64,000 bases of DNA, from the NCBI GenBank assembly GCA_029990175.1, contig JARKIP010000035.1, positions 34,424,001 through 34,488,000 of the forward strand. Reading direction: 5' to 3'. The notes under the pieces are model-generated. The model saw nothing but the letters and a program-made list of their open reading frames with translations, searched no databases and was not told the DNA's origin. Source of the DNA: Petunia secreta (Eukaryota; Streptophyta; Magnoliopsida; Solanales; Solanaceae). Shown here one piece after another: positions 1-10,213 of the stretch (its first letter is position 1; every line of letters starts with the position of its first letter). A program made the position numbers and the translations under genes.

Positions 1-614
1 GTTTTGGCACAACAACAACCCAAATGCAATGTATTTCAGTTTTCAAGCTTTCCAAAGATGTTTTTCAGCTGGAACAAACATTCCCCAATAGTTCATACAC
101 AAAAACAACCATCAAACAACTTGTTTTCAAAGATTTTTGACAAGTTCTTCAATATTTCCAAAACCTTCAAGAACCAAATTTTCGATTTTCACTACAATAC
201 TCCAAATGATGTTATGTTGGTATCAAAACAACGGGAAAACTATTGTGAACAATCCCCGATACCAAACAATCACAATATCATAACATCAAGCAAGTTTTTT
301 GGCAAATTTTCAATTTCTTCAACCTAGGGTTTAAATTTCCAATCTTTGATTTTTCAACTCCAAAACGCGTTTTGTTGGTACCCAATTGTCGGGTTCACGT
401 AAACAAACAATCCCCGATAATCAAAACCAACAAAATCGTAACATCAAGCGACTTTCCTTCAAAGTTTTGGGTTTTTGAGTTTTTGAATTTTTTTCTTCTT
501 TTTCAATATAACAAGAACAAGAACACGAAAATAAATGCGGAACAAAGATGACAAGCACGAAGAGTAGGACGAGGGCTCGTAAGAACGCAACCCTAGCCTT
601 GCTCTGATACCAAC
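1..614 (-). other. T1 5' leader with tRNA-Met primer-binding site
   Basis: The primer-binding site TGGTATCAGAGC occupies 601-612 on the minus strand, two bases inside the LTR. The leader beyond it is A/T-rich, with no convincing reading frame. Its first 250 or so bases are nearly identical to 63667-63950 of T18. No GC-palindrome cluster is reached before the window ends; in related elements it lies about 600-850 bases past the primer-binding site. Confidence 0.8.
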
Positions 615-1368
615 TGATAAGGGATAAACCCACGAAAGCGATAAAGAGATAAAGCGAGACGAGACTTACACTAAAGTTCGAGTAGCAACGAAGAACTTGT
701 TCCGTTACACCCCAAACGAATGGAAAGAATCACCTTACACTATGCAACTATCCTCAAGAGACACGAGGCTCAAGCAAATAGAATGATCGAAGATGGATTG
801 AAGAGCAACTTGGATTCATCCAATTGATTTCAAGCCAAAAGAGTTACAAGTGTTTGAGAGCAATGCTCATTAATGTTCTTTGTTCAAAGTAAGGTAAAAA
901 GGCAATAAATGAGGTAGGGGTGTATTTATAACACCCCAATACAATGTTTACAAGATTCTGGTCCGCGGCCCTTTAAGTTCCCTTCGCGATCGCGTCAGAT
1001 TATATGCGATCGCGTGGAGAACTTAATGTGGAGGCGCGCGATCGCGCGAGACAGAGCGCGAAGGCGAAGAGCAAAAGAAGACTCTTCGCGATCGCGAAGG
1101 TGATGCACGCGATCGCGAAGAACAAAATTCCAGCGTTAGGCAGTAAGCTCAGCAGACTTCCCCTGTTTTTGCCCTGTTTTGGTCCCCTGCTTCTTGCTCT
1201 GTTTCCTGCCCTGTTTCAACGTTGATAGAGCTCCAATGCATTGTTTTCAAGTCTTCTCCCGAGCTCGTATCGTCCATGCCCTTCCGGATCAAGTGTAAGT
1301 GAGCATCATGAAGTGCTTTGGCTTGGCTTCTCGTAAAGGGTCTTGTGACGGTGGTTTGCCCCGCATCA
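615..1368 (-). repeat. T1 5' LTR (754 bp)
   Basis: In the sense direction it runs TGATGCGGGG to CCCTTATCA. The first 220 bases encode the C-terminal tail of a polyprotein with a TRSQAK motif. Five GCGATCGC palindromes lie at 984-1120. The TATA box (TATAAATA on the minus strand, 923-930) sits in the 21-bp inverted repeat 917-937, with arms GGGGTGT and ACACCCC. It is close in sequence to the T13 LTRs and more distantly related to the T3/T14/T18 LTRs. Confidence 0.88.
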
Positions 1369-2606
1369 TCTCCAAAGAGAACAAAAAGTGCTTGGTTAAA
1401 GATCATGATGCACCTAACACAATAGTGATCAAAGAAGCCATGGGGATATGAAAAATGCAAGATCAAGCTATCAAAATCCCCTTGAACCTTGAGTTCAAGA
1501 TCAACAAACCATTCTATCCTCGAGGTGTGATCAACGTGTGGAGTGGAGTGAGTCAAGTAACCCAACATGCAAGTAGCATCAAGTACTCCACTCCCCTTCT
1601 TTAGAGCATACTTACTCACACCAAGGGATTCCCTTTCACCTCCAATTTCATCACCTAAGCAACCCTTCTCAAAAGACAAGCTCTCAAGGAAGGCATTGAT
1701 GATAGATTCTTCTTCATCATAACCCCAACTAGCAATAGTAGGGTCACTCAAAGAACCATCCACCTCACTCAAATTCTCAAACAAGTGGTTGCTTAAGGAA
1801 TCAAATCCTTCACACCATGGGGGTTCCATTTGACCACCCACCCTAGCCCGATACAAGTCGCTACCACAAATGAGATTATCGTCACACAATGGAAATATAA
1901 AAGCATGCATCTCAATATCATGATTAAGCATAGACAAATTATCGAGACTAGGTTCACTTGAGGAGTCATCATAGACAACCTTGTCCAATTCATGCAATTT
2001 GGACTCCTCAAGGACAAGACCATCCTCACCACAACACATTGGTCCACCAAATAGAAGCATATCAATTAGGGAATGGTCAACTACCTCATCTTTCCCTATG
2101 TCAAAGGTTGGCGGTGTGTCATAGCAAGGGTCAAAATCATGGTCAACTATCAAACCTACACTAGGGAAGGGTTCAATGAACAATGAGCTCACATCATGAT
2201 GTGGCATAAAATCCCTTCCAACTAGTGTTTCACAAGCACACACAAGTTGACAACTAGACTCTTCACTAGTGGCATATCCACTAGATGCATCACAAGCTCC
2301 AACTAGTGTTGAGTCAATACAAGACAAGTAGCTAGTGGGTTCATGAAAAGGTGAAGCAACACTTACATTTGTAGTACTTCCTTGATCACTCACAAGGTTT
2401 GAACTGTCATGTGCAACTCCTCCTTCATGAAGCTCACATTGAGGCTCCAATGACTTGTCTTCAAATGTACCTACACAAGAACTTTCGCAAGAAAAAGTAG
2501 AAGATAAAGAAGGGTTAGAATAATGGGTGCTCTCACTCTCAATTTTTCCTTCCTCACCTCTCATCTCTCTCAATTTTACCTCATGGTCAAGTGTAGTTTG
2601 TGGTGA
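1369..2606 (-). pseudogene. T2 coding part 2: conserved unknown domain (broken)
   Basis: About 412 codons continue in phase from the gag-protease part at 8051-10213 once T3 is removed. The region is acidic and Ser-rich with scattered Cys. It shares blocks with T3, T8, T11 and T14: C-Y-D-T-P-P, H-H-D-V-S-S, Y-D-D-S-S, E-V-H-A-F-like, D-L-Y-R-R-like, E-P-P-W-C-E-G-F-D, K-K-G-S-G-V and V-D-H-T. T1 cuts it in the middle of the C-terminal repeat, before any D-W-L-Y-H-K-S motif. The frame then appears to run on into T1's LTR, but that is an accident of the junction. Function unknown; I recognise no catalytic motif. Confidence 0.75.
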
Positions 2607-2611
2607 CAATC

Positions 2612-3382
2612 TGATGCAATCGAAAATAGGCGGAAGCTACAAACGATATAAAAGTGCGGAAGCTAAAACAAGATAGGCGATATCGATTACGATATCGAGA
2701 TAAAAAGCAAGACGAGGCTTGAACGTTTACCTAAGTAGCACCGAGGAACTCGTCTCGATACACCCCGGGTGAAGTCAAGGATCACCTATACTACGCAACT
2801 ACCCTCAAGAGACACTCGGCTCTCGCAAATAGAATGATCAAAGAGGTTTCGATGTTCAACTTGGAATCCACCAAGTGAAATCATGCCCGCTCACGGGTTC
2901 ATCATTGAGATTCACTCAAAGAAAATATCATTCTACATTCAAGGTTTGCTAAAAATGCAATAAATGACTAAGGGGTCTATTTATAGTTTCCCATTACAAG
3001 TTTTGCCAAGTTTCTGGTCCGCACTGCTCCACTGGTCATCGCGATCGCGTGAATGGAATAGCGATCGCGTGGGCACTTGGTGGCTGAGGCGCGCGATCGC
3101 GCGGAGGGTGGCGCGAAGGCGAAGAGCAGAGATTTCCTCATCGCGATCGTGCAGACATGCACGCGATCGCGAAGAACAGATCTCCCTCGTCAGGCAGTAA
3201 GCTCAGAAAGTGCTGCCCTGTTTTGCCCTGCTTTGGCTCCCCTGTTTCCTGCACTGGTTTCGGCCCTGCCTCCACTTTGATTGAGCTCTAATGCATGGTC
3301 TTCAAGTTGTCCCCAAGCTCATATCATCCATGCCTTGACTCCCGGACCAAGTGTAGGTGTCGATGCAATTTGGGTTGCATCA
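2612..3382 (-). repeat. T3 3' LTR (771 bp)
   Basis: Sense ends are TGATGCAACCC and CGATTGCATCA, an 8-bp terminal inverted repeat. Five GCGATCGC-type palindromes lie at 3036-3175. One has lost a CpG (GCGATCGT near 3141-3150), where the 5' LTR keeps GCGATCGC. The TATA box TATAAATA is at 2978-2985 on the minus strand. The other visible difference from the 5' LTR is near 3315 (CCCCAAGC against CCCCGAGC). Confidence 0.93.
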
Positions 3383-3462
3383 TTCTCCCCTTCTTGAGAA
3401 AATTTCGTCCTCGAAATTAAGGCGTCCTCCTCCAAGGTAGCATCACCTACATCAAAAGGCAA
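3319..3462 (-). pseudogene. T3 integrase C-terminal remnant running into the 3' LTR
   Basis: This short open stretch (47 codons plus stop) reads P-F-D-V-G-D, then S-R-T-K-x-S-Q-E-G-E-x-D. In the autonomous elements T10 and T13 that is the end of integrase crossing the polypurine tract. It lies downstream of the main stop codon, so it is not translated with the main protein unless splicing joins them. It shows that T3 arose from a full gag-pol element whose RT and integrase were replaced by the unknown domain. Confidence 0.7.
3383..3395 (-). other. T3 polypurine tract
   Basis: AAGAAGGGGAGAA on the minus strand abuts the 3' LTR start TGATGCA. It primes plus-strand DNA synthesis. Confidence 0.9.
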
Positions 3463-3469
3463 CAAAAAC

Positions 3470-3496
<27 letters not shown>
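3470..3496 (+). repeat. 27-base poly(A) run inside T3
   Basis: An uninterrupted run of A on the plus strand, which is poly(T) in the sense of T3. At the same place T14 has only a shorter T-rich stretch (about 55496-55513). The run expanded in T3 by slippage within a pyrimidine tract between the main stop codon and a TGTAG/GTGATG junction. Confidence 0.9.
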
Positions 3497-3501
<5 letters not shown>

Positions 3502-3523
3502 ACTACAAGAGTAGATTAGTGCA

Positions 3524-5998
3524 CTAAGTATGGGAAAACACACTCTTGTGGTACAACCAAGTATCAATGGCAACAAAGAAGCTAATGCTCCCACAGGAGC
3601 TAGCAAGTACTTGGTTTGACAACAAAGTGCTCCCATCACAAGAACAAATAAAGAGATCAATAGGGTATGGCACATGCAAGATTAAGCTATCAAAATCCCT
3701 ACAATCCCTACGTTCAAGAGTAGTGCACCAAGGCTTCCCACGATGCGAGTAGGCAAGTCCAACAAAAGTGAAGGTAAGTGGTGTGGAAAATTCACTCTTG
3801 TGATAGAGCCAAGTATCAATGCAAATCAAAAAGCTTGTGTCTCCAAAGGAGACAACAAATTCTTGGCTCCGTAGTGACAAGCACTCACCAACACGACAAG
3901 CAAAGAGATCAATAGAACATGGGGCAATCAAGATTAAGCAATCAAAGTTCCTACGATCCCTAAGCTCATGATCAACACACCAAACCTTCAATGCAATATT
4001 TTCACAATGCGGCACAACGGTTTTGGCATGCTCAAGTCTCAAAGTGTGGTTAACATATGGGAGGGAATAGACAAAGTAGTGCGATACACAATTAGCATCA
4101 AATTTCCCACTCCCCTTCTTAAAAGTCCTCATACTCACACTAAGAGGTACCTCCTCACCTCCAATTTCATCCTCGAGACAACCCCCCTCACAAGGTAAGC
4201 TCCCAAGGAAGGTATTACTAATGGCCTCTTCATCATCATAACCCTCACCAACAAGGGTAGGGTCACTAGAAGATTCATCTACCTCACTCGAAGCTTCAAA
4301 CAAGGAGTTGTCTATGGGATCAAATCCCTCACACCATTCATCCTCAATTCTAGTCCGATACAAATCGCCTTCACAATTAAAGATGCCCTCATGCAATGGG
4401 AATGTAAAAGCATGCACCTCAATTTCATAGTCAAACATCGGCATCGTATCAAGGCTAGGTTCTTCATCCGCACTTGAGGAGTCATCATAGACAACTTGGT
4501 CCAATTCATGCAATTTGGACTCCTCAAGGTCACTATCATCCTTACTACGACACACAAATCCACCAAAATCAATTATGTCAACAAGGGTAGAGTCACATAA
4601 CTCATCTTCCCCTTTATCAAATATGGGTGGGGTGTCATAACAAGGGTCACAAGTATAGCCAACTACCATTTCCTCACTATAGAGAGGTTCATTATATACC
4701 GAGCTCACATCATGATGCGGCTTATCAATCCTCTCAACTAGTGGTTCACATGCAAACACAAGTTGACCAATCGACTCTACACTAGTTGCAATTTCATCAA
4801 TCGCATTACAAGCAACAACTAGCATTGAGTCTACGCAAGACAAGGAAGAATCATGTTCATGAGAAGGTGAAGAAACACTTACTTTTGAGTAGCTCCCGTG
4901 AGTACTCACATCATTTGAAGTGCCTTGCCCAAGTCCTCCTTCATGAATCTCACAATGTAGAGCTCTATTCTCTTGTCTTTCTTTCTTTCCAACCGGTTGA
5001 GGCTCCACTAGCTCGCCTCCAAGAGTACCTACACATAAGCCAATACAAATAGAAGGAGAAGAAGATAAATCATGGTTAGAACAAAGTGTGTCCTCACTCT
5101 CACTCGAGATTTCCCCTCCCCTCACTTCTTTCATTTCTCGCTCAAGGCCAATTGTAGGTCCGGGTGATGCTTCACTCTCCACTTGCAAGGGCATGACCAT
5201 AAGATTGTTGGTTCCGGGCTCAAGTACCATGGGTGACTTGGCTTTAGCCGCTTCCCTCAACTCCCTCATAATCCTATAGTCATTACTTACTTGCTTTGGC
5301 GTCAAGGGCTTGAGTACATACTTCCTAGAACCGTGCAAGACCGTGTAAGAGTTGGTCCTACCATCATGTACTACGCTCCGATCATACTGCCATGGCCTTC
5401 CAAACAAGAGGTGGCAAGCTTGCATAGGTACTACATTGAACATTACCTTATCTCGGTAATTTCCAATGCCAAACTCAACCAAAGCTTGCTTCACCACCCT
5501 CAACTCTCCACACTCACTCAACCATTGCAACCGGTAGGGATGTGGATGTGTTCTAGTAGGCAATTGCAATTGGGAAATCAAAATCTCACTTACTATGTTA
5601 GCGCAACTTCCCGAATCGATGATCATTGAGCACACTTGCCCCATCACTCGACACCTAGCATGGAAGAGGTTCTCCCTTTGCACATGCTCCGGCTCTTCAA
5701 GACTCATGGTACCCAAACTCTTCCGTACCACAAGTGTCATTTTAAGCTCATCGCCGTGCTCAACATTACCTTGGGAAATGCCCAAGTTGTGGGGAGTGCC
5801 CACTTGTTGGGGAATGCCCAACGGTTGGGGAACGCCCAACATTTCATCACTAGTACCTCCTTGGGTACCCTTTTGGACACTCGGGGCCCATTCCTCTTTG
5901 AGGTTATCAAAACTCGAACTTATGGATCTCACCTCGGCCAAGAGGTAGGCCAAAGTGCTTACCGGGACTTCAATGGTATCGTATACGTCTCCGGCCAT
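3524..5998 (-). CDS. T3 gag-stub / protease / unknown-domain protein (824 aa)
   Basis: I start at the ATG at 5998, just after TTTTGTAGGTAC, as in all relatives; an in-frame codon further upstream is less likely. Residues 1-40 form a short helical gag N-terminus. Then comes a Pro/Gln-rich stretch of repeated L-G-x-P-Q units; the gag core and zinc knuckle are missing. Residues about 100-260 are a retropepsin-like protease with active site D-S-G-S near 127 and the flap-end motif L-L-F-G-R-P-W. Residues about 270-824 are the conserved unknown domain, acidic and Cys-containing. It ends in two tandem units of about 80 residues, each closing with D-T-W-L-Y-H-K-S. No RT, RNase H or integrase. The frame is fully open. 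Confidence 0.82.
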   Translation of the reverse strand: MAGDVYDTIEVPVSTLAYLLAEVRSISSSFDNLKEEWAPSVQKGTQGGTSDEMLGVPQPLGIPQQVGTPHNLGISQGNVEHGDELKMTLVVRKSLGTMSLEEPEHVQRENLFHARCRVMGQVCSMIIDSGSCANIVSEILISQLQLPTRTHPHPYRLQWLSECGELRVVKQALVEFGIGNYRDKVMFNVVPMQACHLLFGRPWQYDRSVVHDGRTNSYTVLHGSRKYVLKPLTPKQVSNDYRIMRELREAAKAKSPMVLEPGTNNLMVMPLQVESEASPGPTIGLEREMKEVRGGEISSESEDTLCSNHDLSSSPSICIGLCVGTLGGELVEPQPVGKKERQENRALHCEIHEGGLGQGTSNDVSTHGSYSKVSVSSPSHEHDSSLSCVDSMLVVACNAIDEIATSVESIGQLVFACEPLVERIDKPHHDVSSVYNEPLYSEEMVVGYTCDPCYDTPPIFDKGEDELCDSTLVDIIDFGGFVCRSKDDSDLEESKLHELDQVVYDDSSSADEEPSLDTMPMFDYEIEVHAFTFPLHEGIFNCEGDLYRTRIEDEWCEGFDPIDNSLFEASSEVDESSSDPTLVGEGYDDEEAISNTFLGSLPCEGGCLEDEIGGEEVPLSVSMRTFKKGSGKFDANCVSHYFVYSLPYVNHTLRLEHAKTVVPHCENIALKVWCVDHELRDRRNFDCLILIAPCSIDLFACRVGECLSLRSQEFVVSFGDTSFLICIDTWLYHKSEFSTPLTFTFVGLAYSHRGKPWCTTLERRDCRDFDSLILHVPYPIDLFICSCDGSTLLSNQVLASSCGSISFFVAIDTWLYHKSVFSHT

Positions 5999-7279
5999 GT
6001 ACCTACAAAAGTAAAACAAGAGAAAGAGGTTAAGTAAAAACCCTCACTCGCTCCCTCACCTTTGGAGTGTCACTCGGGTGCACTCAATTTAGTGGGTTAT
6101 AGGATCACTCGAGCTTGATCTCAAAGGCTTCCTCGTAGTTGAACAACCACCTCAATAACCACTCAAGTCACAAGAACCAAATACTCTTCGGGGTGAGTGG
6201 AATTGATGGGACTCGATGGCCGAACGGCTTTATAAGTGAGCACTTGAGCCAAAAAATATACTACGAGTCTTCTTTGAGCTCTACTCTCCTTCTAGGCACG
6301 AATTTCCTATACGCACAATGAATTAGCACTAATTGGGTAGAAGTGTTACCCTCAAAGTACTAACCGGAAGTGACGCGATCAAATGGTAAAAGATCGAATC
6401 GTCACTAAACGGATTCGGAATTGGATGACTTTTGGTTAGTGATCTACAAACTCACCATATTTGATGATACGATTTAAGTTTTGGTGAGCGGAAACTGTTA
6501 CGAACGCTTTGCGAACAATCTGTCCCAATTCAGGATTTCTGCAAAATGAGAACCCTTCGCGATCGCGTGAGGTTGCGCGCGATCGCGATGAACAAATGGG
6601 AGGAATTGACGCGATAGCGTGAAGCAGGGCGCGATCGCGCAGGCCTGCGTTCCAGAACCAGAACCCCGACTGCAAACTCAGTTTTTGGCACACAAATCAC
6701 CCCAATTCAGTTTGTTGTTCAGTTCTAAGGCTTCCAAAGGGTGTGTTCAACTGAAACAAACAATCCCCAATGGTTTTATCAAACAAACAATGAACGAACA
6801 ACTCGTTTTCAAGAATTTGGAGTAGATTCTTCAAATTTTCAAGAACTTCAAAATTTTTCAAAGTTCGATTTTCATTCCGCTACTCCAAATGATGATATGG
6901 GGATATCAAAATGACGGGAAAACTATATAGAACAATCCCCGATACCAAACAACCAAGAATTCACAACACAAATCAAGTTCTATCAAATTTTGTGAATTCT
7001 CAACTTTGAGATTTGATTTTCAAGATTTTGATTCACGACTTCGAAACGTGTTTCGTGGGTACCAAATCAACGGGATTATGATAACAAACAAACCCCAATA
7101 ACAAACAACAACAAAATCGTTACGACTAACGATTTCTAGCAATTTTTTTGTAGTTTTCAAGTTTTGAATTTTTTTGTGTTTTCTTCTAAACAAGAACAAC
7201 AAACAACACAATGATAACAACAAGAAGAACAAGACCGAGGATTCGTAAGAACGAAGCCTAGCCGTGCTCTGATACCAAC
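5999..7279 (-). other. T3 5' leader with primer-binding site and palindrome cluster
   Basis: The primer-binding site TGGTATCAGAGC is at 7266-7277. At 6556-6650 there are four GCGATCGC-type palindromes, one degraded to GCTATCGC in the sense direction, matching the type in this element's LTRs. About 200 bases before the ATG is a block shared by all families here (GAGTCCCAT...CCACTC...CCCCG). The leader ends in a pyrimidine-rich tract plus TTGTAGGTAC, which looks like a 3' splice site directly before the ATG. Confidence 0.75.
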
Positions 7280-8050
7280 TGATGCAATCGAAAATAGGCG
7301 GAAGCTACAAACGATATAAAAGTGCGGAAGCTAAAACAAGATAGGCGATATCGATTACGATATCGAGATAAAAAGCAAGACGAGGCTTGAACGTTTACCT
7401 AAGTAGCACCGAGGAACTCGTCTCGATACACCCCGGGTGAAGTCAAGGATCACCTATACTACGCAACTACCCTCAAGAGACACTCGGCTCTCGCAAATAG
7501 AATGATCAAAGAGGTTTCGATGTTCAACTTGGAATCCACCAAGTGAAATCATGCCCGCTCACGGGTTCATCATTGAGATTCACTCAAAGAAAATATCATT
7601 CTACATTCAAGGTTTGCTAAAAATGCAATAAATGACTAAGGGGTCTATTTATAGTTTCCCATTACAAGTTTTGCCAAGTTTCTGGTCCGCACTGCTCCAC
7701 TGGTCATCGCGATCGCGTGAATGGAATAGCGATCGCGTGGGCACTTGGTGGCTGAGGCGCGCGATCGCGCGGAGGGTGGCGCGAAGGCGAAGAGCAGAGA
7801 TTTCCTCATCGCGATCGCGCAGACATGCACGCGATCGCGAAGAACAGATCTCCCTCGTCAGGCAGTAAGCTCAGAAAGTGCTGCCCTGTTTTGCCCTGCT
7901 TTGGCTCCCCTGTTTCCTGCACTGGTTTCGGCCCTGCCTCCACTTTGATTGAGCTCTAATGCATGGTCTTCAAGTTGTCCCCGAGCTCATATCATCCATG
8001 CCTTGACTCCCGGACCAAGTGTAGGTGTCGATGCAATTTGGGTTGCATCA
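7280..8050 (-). repeat. T3 5' LTR (771 bp)
   Basis: Same length and termini as the 3' copy. The TATA box is at 7646-7653 (minus strand). Five intact GCGATCGC palindromes lie at 7704-7843. CAATC follows at 8051, matching the base pairs before 2612. Confidence 0.93.
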
Positions 8051-10213
8051 CAATCCCCTCACATCACTCCTCAAAGCCTCTCCTTTTTCCTCTCTTGGAT
8101 TGTCACCGGTCACTCCCTCACTTCTCTCTATCTTTTCTCTCTCATTTGAAGTGGAGTGACTCTCATTTTCATCATGCATTGGCAAAACAATAAGATTGTT
8201 TGCCTCGGGTTCAAGTACAATGGGTGACTTTGCTTTAGCCTCTTCCCTCAACTCCTTCATTCGTTTGTAGTCTTCCCTCACTTGCCTTGGAGTCAAAGGT
8301 CTAAGCACATACTTTCTCCCATCTTGCTTAACCGTATAGGAGTTGGTCCGGCCATCATGCACTACACACCTATCATGTTGCCATGGTCTCCCAAACAATA
8401 AATGGCATGCTTGCATCGGGACCACGTCAAACATGATCTTATCCTTATAGCTCCCAATGTTAAACTCAATCAACGCTTGTTTCACCACCTTTAATTCACC
8501 ACACTCGCTAAGCCATTGTAAACGATATGGTTTTGGATGCTTAAGAGTGGGTAACTTCAATTGGGAAACCAAGGTTTGGCTCACTATGTTAGTGCAACTC
8601 CCCGAATCAACAACCATTGAACATACTTGGCCCATCACTCGGCACCTAGCATGAAAGAGGTTTTCCCTTTGATCATTTTCCACCTCCTCTTCCATAACAA
8701 TGGTACTCAAGCTTCTCCTAACCACCAAGAACATTTGAGGGCCATCATCCTCTTCTACGTCCTCCTCACAATCAACTTCCTCATCCCCCTCTACTTCTCC
8801 ACTTTCGGACTCACTTTCTTGTTCATACACTAAATTGCCAACCACAACCATGTTTCGTTTTGTGGAGCATTCTTTAGCAATATGCCCATAGCCCTTGCAC
8901 TTATAACATTGAGTAGAAGTAGAAATAGTATTACTCAAGCGAGTTTTAGAAGTACCTTCCAAAGGTGGAGTAGTCTTCTCATATGGCTTCTTCACTTCTT
9001 TGCTAGCATTGGCACTTGGAAAGCTTGCATTTGGAGTCTTCCACTCTTTTGGTTGGTTCATGGGAGTAGGAGTGCTACTCTTGTAACGGATGGACTTTTC
9101 TCCCTTAAGCCATTGCTCGGCTTCAATAGCGGCTTCCAATAGATCTTGAAGTGAAGGATAAGAATGCAACCTCAATTGAGAAGCTATACCATAACTCAAG
9201 CCATTTTTGAATCGGATCATGGCTTGCTCTTCCTCCTCGGTCTCCATATCTAAGGCCAATCGGGTCTTCTCAAACTCATCATAGTACTCATGAACCGTCT
9301 TGACACCTTGCTTTAGATCATAGAGCTTCTTGAGTTGCTCTTGTCGATACCTAGGAGTCACATACTTGGTATTCATGAGGGCCTTCAATTCATTCCATGT
9401 CACATTCACATGCACACCCGCTCTTCTTCTTGTTCTCTTTATGGATTCCCACCAAGTAGAAGCATAAGACTCAAAGGATGAAATAGCATAAGTACCTTTC
9501 TTCTCATCGGTCATCTCATTTGTGTCAAACACTCTCTCTATAAGTAGAACCCATTCCATATATGCCTCCGGATCACAAGCTCCCTTAAAGGATGGAAGAT
9601 TAAGCTTCACACTATTGAGATTGTTGTTGTTGTCACGCACCCCATAGTTAGGCTCCGGTTGGCCTCCATAGTGGTCATCATGAGCAACATATTCTCTCCT
9701 AGCATTCCTCCCATCAAATCTCATGGGTGGCCCTCGACCTCGGCCTCTACCCCGATCCACATTTCGACCCCAATTCATTGGCCTCCTAGGTTGATAATGA
9801 GCATCATACCCATAGGCTTCATCACCATACTCGGCTTCCTCCTCTTCTTGAGCCTCAACAACTTGCTCAAGAGGTGGGACAAACCTAACGTGTCTTCGAA
9901 GTGGAGCATTTCCTTGGGGATTGCCCAAGTTGAGAGGATTGCTCTCTTGTTGGGGATTGCCCAACCCGCGCTCTCGTAGAGCTTCAACTTTGCTTTGTTC
10001 ATACCTCTTGTTTAGCTCAACAAAGTGTCCGGGAGTCATAGGAGTGCTATGACTCGTGCCCTCTCCGGATTCAATTTGGACACTCGGGGTCCTCCTCTCA
10101 CCGGTCTCAACTTGATTCCTCTCGACGGTTTCAAGTCTCAATGAGATATCCTCCAATTTAGCCATAATGGTGGCCATGAAATGCTTCATGGGATCATCTC
10201 CATCGTTTGCCAT
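8051..10213 (-). pseudogene. T2 coding part 1: gag and protease
   Basis: 721 codons from the ATG at 10213, which follows CTTCTTGTAGGTACA. Order: a helical N-terminus; an acidic and RGRGRG-rich linker near 130-170; the retrotransposon gag core about 195-400 with the W-W-E-S block; a CCHC zinc knuckle (C-x2-C-x4-H-x4-C) near 437-450; an acidic linker; a retropepsin-like protease with D-S-G near 534 and L-L-F-G-R-P-W downstream. The frame is open and goes straight on into the unknown domain at 2606 when T3 is excised. T3 therefore separates the two halves, and the protein can no longer be made in one piece. Confidence 0.85.

Larger units (their letters stand above)
1..1368 (-). mobile_element. 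T1: Ty3/gypsy element, 5' end only, nested in T2
   Basis: This minus-strand element enters from the left edge. Its 5' LTR (615-1368) is followed leftwards by a primer-binding site and about 600 bases of leader, then the window ends. The T2 reading frame is interrupted exactly at 1369, so T1 inserted into T2. Bases 1369-1373 (TCTCC) are the visible half of the expected duplication; the other half is outside. The LTR family is that of T13, which carries RT and integrase. The leader, however, matches the leader of T18, whose LTR is different. No coding sequence of T1 lies in the window, so whether it is autonomous cannot be told. Confidence 0.85.
2612..8050 (-). mobile_element. T3: complete young non-autonomous element, 5,439 bp
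   Basis: Minus-strand element flanked by the 5-bp duplication CAATC (2607-2611 and 8051-8055). LTRs are 771 bp each (3' LTR 2612-3382, 5' LTR 7280-8050); I count two differences between them by eye, so the insertion is recent. It encodes one long frame (3524-5998): a gag stub, an aspartic protease and the unknown domain, with no RT or integrase. A vestige of the integrase C-terminus survives between the stop codon and the 3' LTR. It is the same family as T14, and its LTR is nearly identical to that of T18. Confidence 0.93.

Noticed and set aside
984..1120. Dense GCGATCGC, the HIP1 palindrome of cyanobacteria, as a sign of bacterial DNA or contamination
   Set aside because: The copies lie at fixed places in plant LTRs and leaders, next to TATA boxes and tRNA-Met primer sites. 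The surrounding sequence is eukaryotic retrotransposon.
3470..3496. Poly(A) tail of a SINE or processed pseudogene
   Set aside because: T14 has a T-rich stretch at the same position within the same element, and there is no flanking duplication.
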